A stretch of DNA of 64,000 nucleotides, taken from positions 54,936,253 through 55,000,252 of the forward strand of contig CM043959.1 of assembly GCA_014529385.2 (NCBI GenBank). Reading direction: 5' to 3'. The notes below the pieces were generated by a model. The model had not been told where the DNA came from. It did not search any database and saw only the letters and a program-made list of their open reading frames with translations. Position numbers and translations under genes: made by a program. Below, one piece after another: positions 55,013 to 64,000 of the stretch (positions are counted from its first letter, which is position 1; each line of letters starts with the position of its first letter). Origin of the DNA: Adiantum capillus-veneris (Eukaryota; Streptophyta; Polypodiopsida; Polypodiales; Pteridaceae).

Positions 55013-56291
55013 TGTCACGTGACACATCCAACCCTATGTGTCCGTGGACAAGCTACAGCATGATCAGGGTTCAGTCCAGTCCAGTCAGTCTAGATTAGAA
55101 GTGATTTGGCACTTTTGTGAGTCTATTCGTAGACCGTGCATGCCCAGTCACTTAGCATAGATGCATATCCTCTGGTTGCACACACCATGATCATCAGTAT
55201 TCCCATCAGAATCCATTAGAATCAGTTAGGGGATTTTTCCAGTGATTTTAGCCTATTTTTCCTATTTTTGGCATTTTTCACTTATTATTTTTAAGTGACT
55301 TCCCAACAAAAGTAGGTAGGGCAATTTTGCTAATTTTGTATATAAGCAAACCCAAGTTAGCACTAAATGGCAGAAGAGGCAGCAGGAGCACATGCTCAAC
55401 AGGCACCTTCTCAGTAGAACCCCCAAGTGACCTAGCATTTTTGCTCCACTGCAACAGCCTAGCGTTTTTTGACCAGATCAGCCAGCGATTTGCACTTGCA
55501 GATTCCGGCGACAGCAGGACCTCAGATCAGCCCTAGCGTTTTGCATTTGCAGAGCCACGGTGACAGAAACACAGATTTTCAGCCCTAGCATTTTTGCATG
55601 TGCCAGCAACCTCAGCGTTTTGCAGATCTATCGCGACAGAATCAGCCCTAGGACCAGCGTTTTCAGTTTTCAGCAGTTAGACATTGCAGATCAAGTTCCG
55701 AACCTCGCAGATCTCACCTTCCCGCAACAGTTCCTCGCCGCATGGTCAGTTTCCGCAAGGTTTACGGTTTCAGCCCGGAAAACGCAGATTTCAGCATCTG
55801 CGTTTTCAGCGCGTCGTCGTCGCATCGTCGTCATCAACATCGTCACCGACACAGAGTCAGAATTCAGCAAATAGAAGATTAGCAGATTTCAGCCCATAGC
55901 GTTTTTGGACAGCAGTAGAAAGATTGCAGATTTCAGCCCTTAGGCCAACTTCGTCATCACCGTCGTCATCGTCAACATAGCCTAGACTTGCATCAGTCTC
56001 ATGCATACTATTTGTACCAGATTGTGCAATCATAAGTAGACCACTCTCGCCAACGAGAGTGGGGCCTTCGGAGGAGGGTTTTACGTCTTTGGTGTCGTAT
56101 CTCTCTTCTCTCTCTATCTCTCAGTCTCATACACTTGCACGCACAGTGTCCATTCACTTTGTTTGTGATCATAGCATTCTCTCATTAAGAACGGAAGGCT
56201 CTACCTTCCATAAGAACAAAAGGAACCTTGAGCACAGTTCGGAGCACTCATCTTGAGCAAAGCGCAAACATTCATTCCACTGCACCTAACA
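55013..56291 (+). repeat. E12 3' LTR
   Basis: 1,279 bp, same ends as the 5' LTR, followed by the target duplication cttttt. Confidence 0.92.
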
Positions 56292-56297
56292 CTTTTT

Positions 56298-56870
56298 GGT
56301 CAACTACATTTGGAGCAGGAGGCATCCAGGGAGGGGTATGTATGACTATTGCGGATTCTTTGCAGTAGGCCATCGTGGGTAGAGGTATTATTGTACCCGG
56401 TAGAGCTCAGTGGATTATTATGCAGGTTCAGGGTTGCCTCATGGGTTTCCTGAACATTTATGTGCCCAACGTGGCAAGTGCACGGGCAGAGTTTTGGTCT
56501 CAGGTTGTGGAGTCTTTGCCGCATGCAAAGCAGTGGTGTGTTGGGGGGGACTTCAACATGTTGGAAGACCCCTCTCATCGGATTGGAGGTGGCCATGTCA
56601 CGGAGCACGGGGCTGAGCTGGCAGCTTGGGAGCGGTTTTGTACGACTATGAGAGTTTTTGATGTTTGGCAGCACTTAGATTTTGTGAGACCCCGTGATAG
56701 CTTGGTTTTCTCTCGTTATGATCGCAGAGTTGGAGGAGTGAATCTATCTAGGATAGATCGCTTCTACTCTAGTGACTGCATTTGTGACTTGGGTGGGTCA
56801 GTTTACATCTTGGTTGGGACATCCTTTTCGGACCATGCACCAGTGATCCTCACGGTGACAGATAGATAGA
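56298..56870 (+). pseudogene. LINE ORF2 endonuclease, C-terminal half
   Basis: WIIMQVQGCLMGFLNIYVPN, catalytic CVGGDFNML, DSLVFSRYDR, SRIDRFY, and the terminal SFSDHAPVILTV: AP-endonuclease landmarks in order. The enzyme would nick target DNA to prime reverse transcription. A TAG near 56368 and the E12 insertion separate it from its first half. Confidence 0.87.
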
Positions 56871-58406
56871 GGAGGGGCAGCACAATGCTACGCATCCTTG
56901 CGAGGATCTTGCTGGACTCTGAGCTCAAAGAGCGAGTGGTAGCTCTTTGGACAGAGGGCTTGAACACGCAGGACTCTTGTGCTGACAGAGTGGCCTCTGG
57001 ACTTGCTCAGCTTAGTCGGTTCTTTCTTCAGGAGTCTACGGCTTGCGTGGCTGCAGCGAGAGAGGAGGAGCAGTGTCTTCGAAGGGGCGTTGCTTCCCTT
57101 GCAAAGGATGCAAGAGCAGCAGCCAGACAGTCCTTGGTTGCAGGAGCAGTTGTAGCAGGCTCGCCAGGAGCTTGCCAGCACAGAGGAGAGGCGTCACGAG
57201 TTTGCTTTCCATCGACAGACATCTCAATGGACCCAGGTGGGTGACAGAGTGACGGGGGCGTTTTTTGAGATAGTGGGCACTCGGCATGCGCATTGCGCAC
57301 GCGAGTGTCAGCGAGTTGAGGAGGCCTGACGGGTCAGTTGCTGGACATGCGTGTAGTTGCTACCGACTTTTACCGTGATGTGTTGTCAAGAAAGCCTTTA
57401 GTCAGAGTGTCAAGATGCATGCAAGTTTGGGCATAGATGCCTTTTCTTGTGACTGAGGAGATGCGCCAGAGGCTTGAGCTGCCTCTTCAGCTAGAGGAGC
57501 TCCACATAGCCCTCAGAGCACTTCCTCGTGGTAGCTGTCTAGGTGAGGATGGTTTGACTCCGAGTTTTTTCTTAGAGTACTAGGACTTGGCTCAGATTTC
57601 TGCAACGCTTTTCAGTACATCTTACACACAGGAGACATGCCTGATAGCACGAGTGAGGGCTTGATTTACCTCATTCCCAAGGAGGGTGGCTCCTTGGGTG
57701 AGATTCGGCAGTGGCAGCCCATCACCATCCTTAACTCACCCAACCAAATTCTTGCCAAGGCTCTGAGTTTGAGGATTCAGCCACCTCTAGAGAGCATTAT
57801 ACATGGGACCCAGACAGGTTTTGTCAAGGAGCGCAGTATCCTTGACAACATCTTTACTTTTTGAGAGGCCTCTGTCCTCGCGCGCCTCTGTGGTGAGGAT
57901 CTGGTGATACTTCTTCTCGATTTTGAGAAGGCCTATGATAGAGTTGACTCGGACTTTTTGGAGGGGGCTCTATGGAGGGGGCTTCTCAAATGCTTGGATT
58001 AAAGGTGTGTTAGTAGCTCTTTACAGACGCGCACAGAGTGAGGTGCTTCTGGCAGGAGGTAGAGGAGATCGTTTCATGCTCACACTTTCGGTCAGACAAG
58101 GCCAAGCTACACAAGTGTGAGCAGGCTCTTGAGACCTTTTGTTGTGCATCAGGGGCACTGATGAATTGGAGGAAGACAGTGGTTTTCTCGGTTGGCAATG
58201 CTCCTACGCCTGATTGGCTGCCAAGTAAGGGTTTCAGATGGATCCCCCCCAGGGACTGCAGTTCGATACTTGGGCTGTTAGGTTGGCTTGGACTTGTGTC
58301 TCCCGAGCAACAGATTGCTCTCCTCCTCCTGCTGAACAGGAGGAAGCTGTTACATTGGAGCTCGGTACGACTTTCTTTAGCAGACAGAGTTGTAGTGGCC
58401 AACTAG
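56871..58406 (+). pseudogene. LINE ORF2 reverse transcriptase, catalytic box deleted
   Basis: Palm motifs: GLIYLIPKEGGSLGEIRQWQ, ITILNSPNQILAKALSLR, GTQTGFVKERSILDNIFTF, then LLLDFEKAYDRVD (first catalytic Asp) near 57915-57955, and SVRQG near 58090. The next recognisable text (KLHKCEQALETFCCASGALM, NWRKT) is what normally follows the YxDD box, so that box is missing. Several stops and frameshifts are also present. Confidence 0.82.
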
Positions 58407-60092
58407 GTGTTGTTGGCTACTATGAGGTACATTACATCTTGTTGGATCTTTTCAGGCTCCGGCATCAGCCAGGTTGAGAGGTTGATCAGGAACTTCCTTT
58501 GGTCAGGGCGCGACACTCAGATAGCTCGGGCCAAAATGGCCTGGCAGGTCATCATTCTACCTTGTTCTTAGGGGCGATTGGGGATCATAGACCTTGCACA
58601 GCAGAGCAGAGCCCTTCTTGGGAAGTTTGTCGTCAGAAGACTGCTTCTAGGGCAGGAGCCTTGGAAGGAGCTTTTGCTTCAGCGGCTTAGAGTTAGAGTG
58701 CCTCAGGCAAGAGGCCCTTGGAAACCTTCCATCAGATGGATTTTCACAGAGATGCGTAGAGTTGGTCTTTGTAGGAGATTGGAGGATCGTTTTGTTGTGA
58801 GCCTACTTCGCTCCTAGGAGCAGTGGTGGAGAGGCCTTGAGCAACACCATCCCACTTGCACGGAGGAGCGCGTGAGATAGCCCCTTGTTTGGAACCCCAT
58901 GGTCAACACTCAGAGAGGCCACTTGGTTGGTAGTAGGCCTCATGTTTCTTGGGGGTTCCCATGGCGGAGGGTCCAACACACATTTTAGGTGACTGGCTAC
59001 AGTTCTCAGGTTTGTCAGAGGAGCTTCCGAGCATCCAACTGTAGGGTATGAGATGGGTGCAAAGCATGTGCCAGGACATCACAGAGGCAGTACCAGCTGA
59101 GTGGCTTACACCTCTTGAGTCAGTAGCACCTAGATGGATGGGGGCCTTCATGCGAGTGGAGGTCCTCATCGCAGTTCGGGCTTGCTCAGAGACTGTACCC
59201 TCCATGTTTTCCGAGCTACAGGGCGAGGGTCGGTTACACAGTCTCAGTAGAGGCCCCACAGGTTTCAGGGTGTTGTTTTCAGAGGATCCGAGTTGTCGGC
59301 ATCTGTGGGAGGACTTGTGTCATAGATGCCGTCGAAGTAGCTCTTGAGACAGGCCATTGGAGGTTGTGGGCTTGGGAGAGCTGTCCACTAGCACGAGTGC
59401 AATGGGATCCTGGAGAATGGTTTTGGAGGGACCCTTTCTCCTTAGCCGACCATCCAGGTGTCCCTTTCTTTCAGTACACTGTTCGACTGGGACGTCACAT
59501 ATTGGCAGCACGAAGAGAGGCTCGTCTAGTTGCAACACCTCATTGGCAGGAGGAGGGTCTCAAAGCTGAGTTCTTGACAGCTTTTTGGGCGAGGTTATGG
59601 GACGCCAGATAGCCGCATTGAGTGACGTTGTTCGAGTGGCTGGTTGCACACAGAGCTACAGCAGTGGGGAGCTGGCTTGTACATAGTGGCCTCTTGGCAA
59701 CATGTGCAGCTTGTGACCATCCTTTGGAGAGTGAGCGTCATTGTCTTTGGGACTACCCTATGGCACAACAGGTTTGGCTTCCGTCTAGGCTGATGCCAGC
59801 TCTTTCCACAACACGACAGTACACTTGGGGGGCAGCTGCTTGGTCCACTCTCACGGGCCCTGCATTACAGTTTGAGCTATCCTCCACCAGCAGGATGTTA
59901 GTGATACAGGGGGGTCGACCTACACTCCAGCCTGCTAAAGAGCTTACTCCACAGGAGTGGTGCAGTGAGAGAGAGGAGTGTTGGGAGCTCGTCTATGGCC
60001 TGACACTCTGGTTCATCTGGCCGGCCCGCTGCTTCCGCATCTTTGAGGCTCGCCTTCTGCCACCAGTAGAGATTGTTCTAGATTTTCGCTAG
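58407..60092 (+). pseudogene. LINE ORF2 C-terminal region with zf-RVT
   Basis: Broken frames with L1-like phrases (LDLFRLRHQPG, AQQSRALLGKFVVRRLLLG). The end, 59622-60092, reads as a reverse-transcriptase zinc-binding domain: FEWLVAHRATAVGSWL, ATCAACDHPLESERHCLWDY, QQVWLPSR, with the C-x2-C ... H-x-C pattern used to bind nucleic acid. Confidence 0.78.
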
Positions 60093-60388
60093 AGGTGATT
60101 CAGGCTTTGAGGAGACAGTTCGAGAGACTCCAGGGAAGCTCCGACTGCATGTAGGAGTGTAGAAGGCGTTCCTTCGACTATGGCGCCTTGGGCCTTTCTT
60201 TACCGTGGTCCATGGTGTGCTCAGATGGCACTACCGTCCACTTGTGTTGCTTTTCCCTCCTCCCGTCTCCTGATTTAGCCTCATTGTACATATGTTGTTT
60301 TTTCATTGGGAGTCTCCCCTTATGATTGTTGTAGCCCTATGGGTAGTTTCCTTAACTAATAGAAGGATCTCTTTCTTGGAAAAAAAAA
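60093..60388 (+). other. LINE 3' UTR and poly-A tail
   Basis: About 285 bp without coding motif, ending ttcttgg and a run of nine A, followed by the target duplication. Confidence 0.88.
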
Positions 60389-60963
60389 CTGTTGGAACTC
60401 TCTGAAGACACATAAAAATTTGGGTCATTCTCGAAACAAACATACTTCTTAGATTTACTTACCACCTCCAAAGTCGACTTTCGGCCCAAATAACCAGGGA
60501 AATCCGCCAATTTCCTCTTCTTTCAAGAGAGCTTCAAGCCTTTCATTAACTGGTTCATCTTCATTTCAAGAGCTTTGTCAAACTCTTTCTGCAAGTACAG
60601 TTTCTGCTTTTTTGCACTCGGTTTTTCTTTCAACTTGCTTACTGTCTTGAGAGGAGAATCGATGGCCTCTCACCATCTTGAATGAATTTGATTCACATAT
60701 TTCGGATCTTTGGAGTACTTGATCAATCTTCTCACACATGTCGATTTGCAGTTGACGTTTTTGTACTCTGTTCTGTCGAGATTCCCCGTCGAAAGTTTGA
60801 CAAAATCTTCGTTGGTTTCTTTTGTTCCGCGTTGGGGTTCATCTTTTCTTCATCTCCTCGGCGACCAACAGTCGGAGGGGTGTTTTCTTTGTTAGATTCT
60901 CCGCGAGAACCCATGTGTGCTTTAGAAGGGATCGGATCCTCCGTAGAAGACAAATCGTTCTGA
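60389..60963 (-). pseudogene. E7 gag N-terminal part
   Basis: Start MGSRGESNKENTPPTVGRRG (complement of 60913-60915 region; frame 60732-60953). Further in, the complement reads LADFPGYLGRKSTLEVV, equivalent to DFPGYLGRQSTF of family 1, then a Ser-rich run cut by the LINE. Confidence 0.75.
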
Positions 60964-60975
60964 GCTCTGACGCCA
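60964..60975 (-). other. E7 primer-binding site, decayed
   Basis: Complement TGGCGTCAGAGC, two substitutions from TGGTATCAGAGC, one base from the LTR. Confidence 0.75.
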
Positions 60976-60976
60976 C

Positions 60977-62032
60977 TATTACAGGCTTGGACACTCCAAG
61001 CGAGAAATTAATAGAAACACACGAATAGACACTGCAAAATCATGGAACCTAAAGAGAGAGAGAGAGAAGAGGGGAGTTGACACGTGACGACGGAGTTCCG
61101 AGCCAAGACGCACTGGCCCCAAAGACTCGCACCCCTTTCGATATTTCTTTATTATTATGCTTTGCAAAGTACAACTCTTGAGGGTCCAGGTGAAGTTATC
61201 CGTTGCGGCCTTTTAGTTTTATCAGGTTCTAATGTCATGACACGTTAAGCGGGTTAACCTCCTTTGAAATTATGCTTTGCAAAGTACAACTCTTGAGGGT
61301 CCAGGTGAAGTTATGCGTTGCGGCCTTTTAGTTTTATCAGGTTCTAATGTCATGACACGTTAAGCGGGTTAACCTCCTTTGAAACTCTCATCCCAAATAG
61401 CTTAGCAAATTTCATCAACCCATCGACCAAAGATTTAGGGGTTTATCCACTTCGGTTTTACTAGAAAACTCTAGAGTTCCCTTCCTTTGTCTCTGCTCGA
61501 AGCTAAATCCCCAGGGGTTGACCTGGGGCACTTAGTAGCCGCCCAAACGACATTGGGGTCACTTAAAATGCAACAAAGGTTTCTATGTTCTTTTGGCTTG
61601 TTTTTAACCCATCCAATCTCTATCCAAAAGTAAAAGCTTCTGCATTATCTGGGCACTTAGAAACTTACAAGGGATGCTTAAAAGCAGAGCCCCAAAAGTA
61701 TCAGATCCAAAAGCTCTCATCCCTAAAAGCATGCGTAAAAATTACCAATTGCAGCAAACGCAAAACGCGAAAATCCGTACAGTTGCCATGTCAACCCCGT
61801 CAGCGCGATTTATGGAAATCAACAAGAAATCAAGCTTTTGATGTTTTTAGGGTTTTAGGCCCCTCGGCTGGTGCTCCATAATTTGGTTAGAGATAGATTA
61901 AAAGAAAAAAAACTCTAACTCCTCCTGCTTAGGCCCCTCGGACACACTTTCTGGGTTCTTTTGAGTTCACTTTCTCTTGTCCTTTCAGCCATTTCTTTCC
62001 AATTGGGCATGCCATGGTATCACTTTGTGACA
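60977..62032 (-). repeat. E7 5' LTR
   Basis: 1,056 bp from tattacaggcttggacac to ctttgtgaca. It contains the shared block in degraded form (about 61118-61155) and a 115-bp tandem duplication (61154-61268 and 61269-61383, attatgctttgcaaag). It is only patchily alike to the LTR at 22873-23881. Confidence 0.75.
61154..61383. repeat. 115-bp tandem duplication inside the E7 5' LTR
   Basis: Two near-identical units beginning attatgctttgcaaagtac and ending cctttgaaa, one visible difference (ccgttgcgg versus gcgttgcgg). Confidence 0.95.
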
Positions 62033-62572
62033 CCCGCACTTGGAGCATCGTGACAACAAAATCTTCTCGCAGATATCCTCATCAGTGAGCAAGCACACTT
62101 TGCCTTGCTTAAAAGTAATCCACCAGAAATGGAATACTTTTTCCGCTACCTTTCTCTCTATAGCCAGATGACGGGCGTCCACTCCACGCGTGCTTCTGGG
62201 CTACGCATCAATAGTCACCTCTAAGAACCTACTAACGGCGTCGGCTATCGTGTTGGTAGTGTATCTCAAAGTCGAACTCCTGCATGAGTTTGGCTCACCT
62301 TGCCTTTCGACCTCGAAGGTTGGGCTGATTACAGATAGATTTCAATGGATGGTGGTCAATCCACACCATGAAGCGGGCATCATAGAGGTAATATCGCCAA
62401 ATTGTCAATGCATGGATGACTAGTTCCTTCTCCTGTGTGGAGTAGCAGGTTTGCATGCCCTTGAGCTTGCGAATTGCAAATCTTACAAGTTGGCTGTCTT
62501 GACGGCATAATCGCTGGCATCTGTTGCCATCACAAAGGGTTATATCACTTTTCTCTTTTTATTAACACACTC

Positions 62573-62574
<2 letters not shown>
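62033..62574 (-). pseudogene. E13: RNase H fragment of another gypsy lineage
   Basis: The complement reads IWRYYLYDARFMVWIDHHPL, KSICNQPNLRGRKARWAKLM and QEFDFEIHY, an RNase H end like that of E6 and unlike families 1 and 2. Decayed, no LTR. Its left edge coincides with the end of the E7 LTR, its right edge with the C-run. Confidence 0.7.
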
Positions 62575-62606
<32 letters not shown>

Positions 62607-62640
62607 AACACACGCACACACACACGCACACATTTTTTTT
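62575..62640. repeat. Poly-C run and CA-rich tract at an element junction
   Basis: 31 C followed by gaacacacgcacacacacacg and eight T. It separates the E13 RNase H from a gag of a different family. Confidence 0.93.
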
Positions 62641-63496
62641 GTTGTAGATCCGTTTGATTAATTTACTACTGGGAAACCTTGAAGCGAGGAATGATCACAT
62701 CATGTTCGTACTCTGGAGTGAGCCAAGAAGAGGTAAAAAGTCGTTTGAACTGTAGCCACTTCGTTGGTGCTTCCTTTCGTAAGAGTGGGGTAGACCATGT
62801 TTGCGCGTTTCCCTTTAGATAAGATGCTACCCTCCTAACATTGGAGTGTTGTGAATAGCGTCCTCCAGAGTAAGCTATGTCGAACAATTGGATGAAAGTG
62901 AGGGCCTTACGGGTATCTCAAAAACCTGAAAAGGTATTAAACTTTAGGGCTTGTCCACCCTCCTTAAAACGTTTCGTCTTCTTTGCCTTTTTCTCGAGAA
63001 AATCGCTCGATAGAAATGCTTCCTCTAAGAATAGAATGTTTGCTCATCGGAGTCTGAACTCTCAGAAGAGCATGAGTCCTCATCTGAACTGTCTGAATAC
63101 TTTTGAGATCTTCCTCAGAGTGGGTGTTTTCTTCAAAGCTGGCTTCAGAGGTGAATTGATGGCAGAGCGCCATTGAGAATGCATTTTGTCGATCGGATGC
63201 TTGGTCAAAAATTTCGGATACTAAGGATCTTTTGAATATTGGAGCGTCTGTTGACACATGCATCAACCTGCTGGTGATGCTTCATCTCCATTGGTTCATA
63301 TTCCGTGGGCGGAGCTGGCCGATACTCTCCTTCCAAGTCGACAAAAGGTGGTTGTCGTTCGTTTGATTCTTCCGTGTTTTCACCCGAACCTGAATGATGA
63401 GGTGGAATAGTTTGCGCCTTGCGGGATTCTTCCAATTGATTCCATGTGTGTCGCGATAGAAGGGATCGGATTCTCCGTAGAAGGAAAATCCACTGA
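62641..63496 (-). pseudogene. E14 gag, broken
   Basis: The capsid-like part FDIAYSGGRYSQHSNVRRVA, SYLKGNAQTW, TKWLQFKRLFTSSWLTPEYE clearly belongs to the family 1/E7 gag group. The N-terminal part (MEMKHHQQVDACVNRR, acidic GEYRPAPPTEYEP) is closer to E7 than to E1, E9 and E10. Frames are interrupted near 62950. Protease and pol are absent on the left. Confidence 0.78.
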
Positions 63497-63508
63497 GCTC
63501 TGATATCA
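63497..63508 (-). other. E14 primer-binding site
   Basis: Complement TGATATCAGAGC, one substitution from the tRNA-Met site, one base from the LTR. Confidence 0.82.
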
Positions 63509-63509
63509 C

Positions 63510-64000
63510 TGTAACAGACTTGGACAGCCCAACTCTAGAATGTGGCACAACACACGCGAGAGAAACTGAAAACAACTTCATAAACTTAATCACAACTAAG
63601 AGAGATAACAAGGCCTGGTGTAGTTCTGCCCAGAGAGATTGGCCCCAAAGTCTGGCTCCCCTTTTTCTATTTCTTTTTATATTAATGCTTTGCAAAGTAC
63701 AATGTCTGAGGATCCTCTCTCTGCTCAGTGCTCCCAAGCAAATGTGAGGGAGAATGAGGCCCTGGCAATTCTTATGAAGGCCTCTGGCCGAAAAGAACTG
63801 CATGAAAAGCTTCAGGTTCAAAAAGCACTGATCCCAAAAGCTGCTAGCGCAATCGCGCCACAAATTACGGAATTCCGTATGTTGTGCCATGTCAGCATGT
63901 TCCTGCATATCTCGGGAATCCGTACAGCGCTGGGCAGGGGGATTCTTCATTAAAGTTCTAGTGTCCCATGGGCCCCATAGAACATGACCCCATTAATTGG
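63510..64000 (-). repeat. E14 5' LTR, running off the right edge
   Basis: Starts tgtaacagacttggacagcc. The shared block is at about 63641-63677 in altered form. Phrases such as gcaaagtacaatgtctgagg and ctcaagctaatg-like text resemble the LTR at 22873 more than that at 60977. The far end is not in the window. Confidence 0.8.

Larger units (their letters stand above)
51733..56291 (+). mobile_element. E12: non-autonomous LTR retrotransposon with unassigned ORF
   Basis: 4,559 bp. LTRs 51733-52986 and 55013-56291 (TGTCACGTGAC to CTAACG/CTAACA), PBS, polypurine tract, and a target duplication cttttt (51727-51732 and 56292-56297; the exact length is ambiguous because of the T-run). It lies in the endonuclease gene of the LINE: the two halves join to give a continuous endonuclease. 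The 2 kb interior has one long, lightly damaged reading frame with no protease, RT, RNase H or integrase, so it must use enzymes of another element. Confidence 0.9.
49232..60388 (+). mobile_element. E11: L1-like LINE, near full length, split by E12
   Basis: Bounded by a 14-17 bp target duplication (49215-49231 and 60386-60402, ctgttggaactctc plus As that merge with the tail) and ending in a poly-A run at 60380-60388: classic target-primed insertion. Without E12 it is about 6.6 kb. Order: 5' UTR with a C-run, ORF1 (DUF4283-like plus zinc knuckle), ORF2 with AP-type endonuclease, RT and zf-RVT. All frames are interrupted, and the RT lacks its catalytic segment. It sits in the gag of E7. Confidence 0.92.

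Overview
The window is plant nuclear DNA made almost entirely of transposable elements, most of them broken and many nested inside one another. The evidence is Ty3/gypsy polyproteins ending in chromodomains, tRNA-Met-type primer sites (TGGTATCAGAGC), a plant-type L1 LINE with a zf-RVT tail, GT-AG introns, and no sign of bacterial gene organisation. One element (E5) has an integrase of the type known from fungi, mosses and lycophytes. That makes a seed-free land plant with a large genome (fern, lycophyte or moss) my best guess, but it is only an inference. I recognise no complete cellular gene. A two-exon fragment at 15646-16136 is the only candidate.

Layout, with labels used throughout. E1 (1-5653, -) is a family 1 chromovirus inserted in the 3' LTR of E2. 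E2 (5654-13057, -) is a family 2 chromovirus with 1.47 kb LTRs, itself inserted in an older LTR remnant, E3 (13058-13660). A minus-strand LINE scrap (E4, 14060-14480), CT microsatellites, the exon fragment and unassigned DNA follow. E5 (17698-20888, +) is an internally deleted chromovirus whose LTR carries a long array of heat-shock-element-like repeats. E6 (21250-22872, +) is a decayed gypsy element of another lineage.

From 22873 to 62032 lies one old minus-strand element, E7, split by four insertions: E8 (25336-33599, +, family 2), E9 (33635-40060, +, family 1), E10 (42062-48934, -, family 1, itself carrying a 173-bp MITE) and the LINE E11 (49232-60388, +). E11 is in turn split by E12 (51733-56291, +), a non-autonomous LTR element whose only reading frame I cannot assign. 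E13 (62033-62574, -) and E14 (62641-64000, -) are further gypsy fragments, joined by a poly-C/CA tract.

The three family 1 copies (E1, E9, E10) share the same lesions: a frame-swapped protease active site and an amber stop in the integrase tail. E1 and E9 also share one 101-bp integrase deletion. This suggests a defective lineage that spread with proteins supplied in trans. LTRs of families 1 and 2 and of E7 and E14 share a conserved block of about 35 bp. I consider the heat-shock-like E5 promoter, the shared family 1 lesions, the shared LTR block and the unassigned E12 reading frame the most interesting signals. Identities and divergences are by-eye comparisons.
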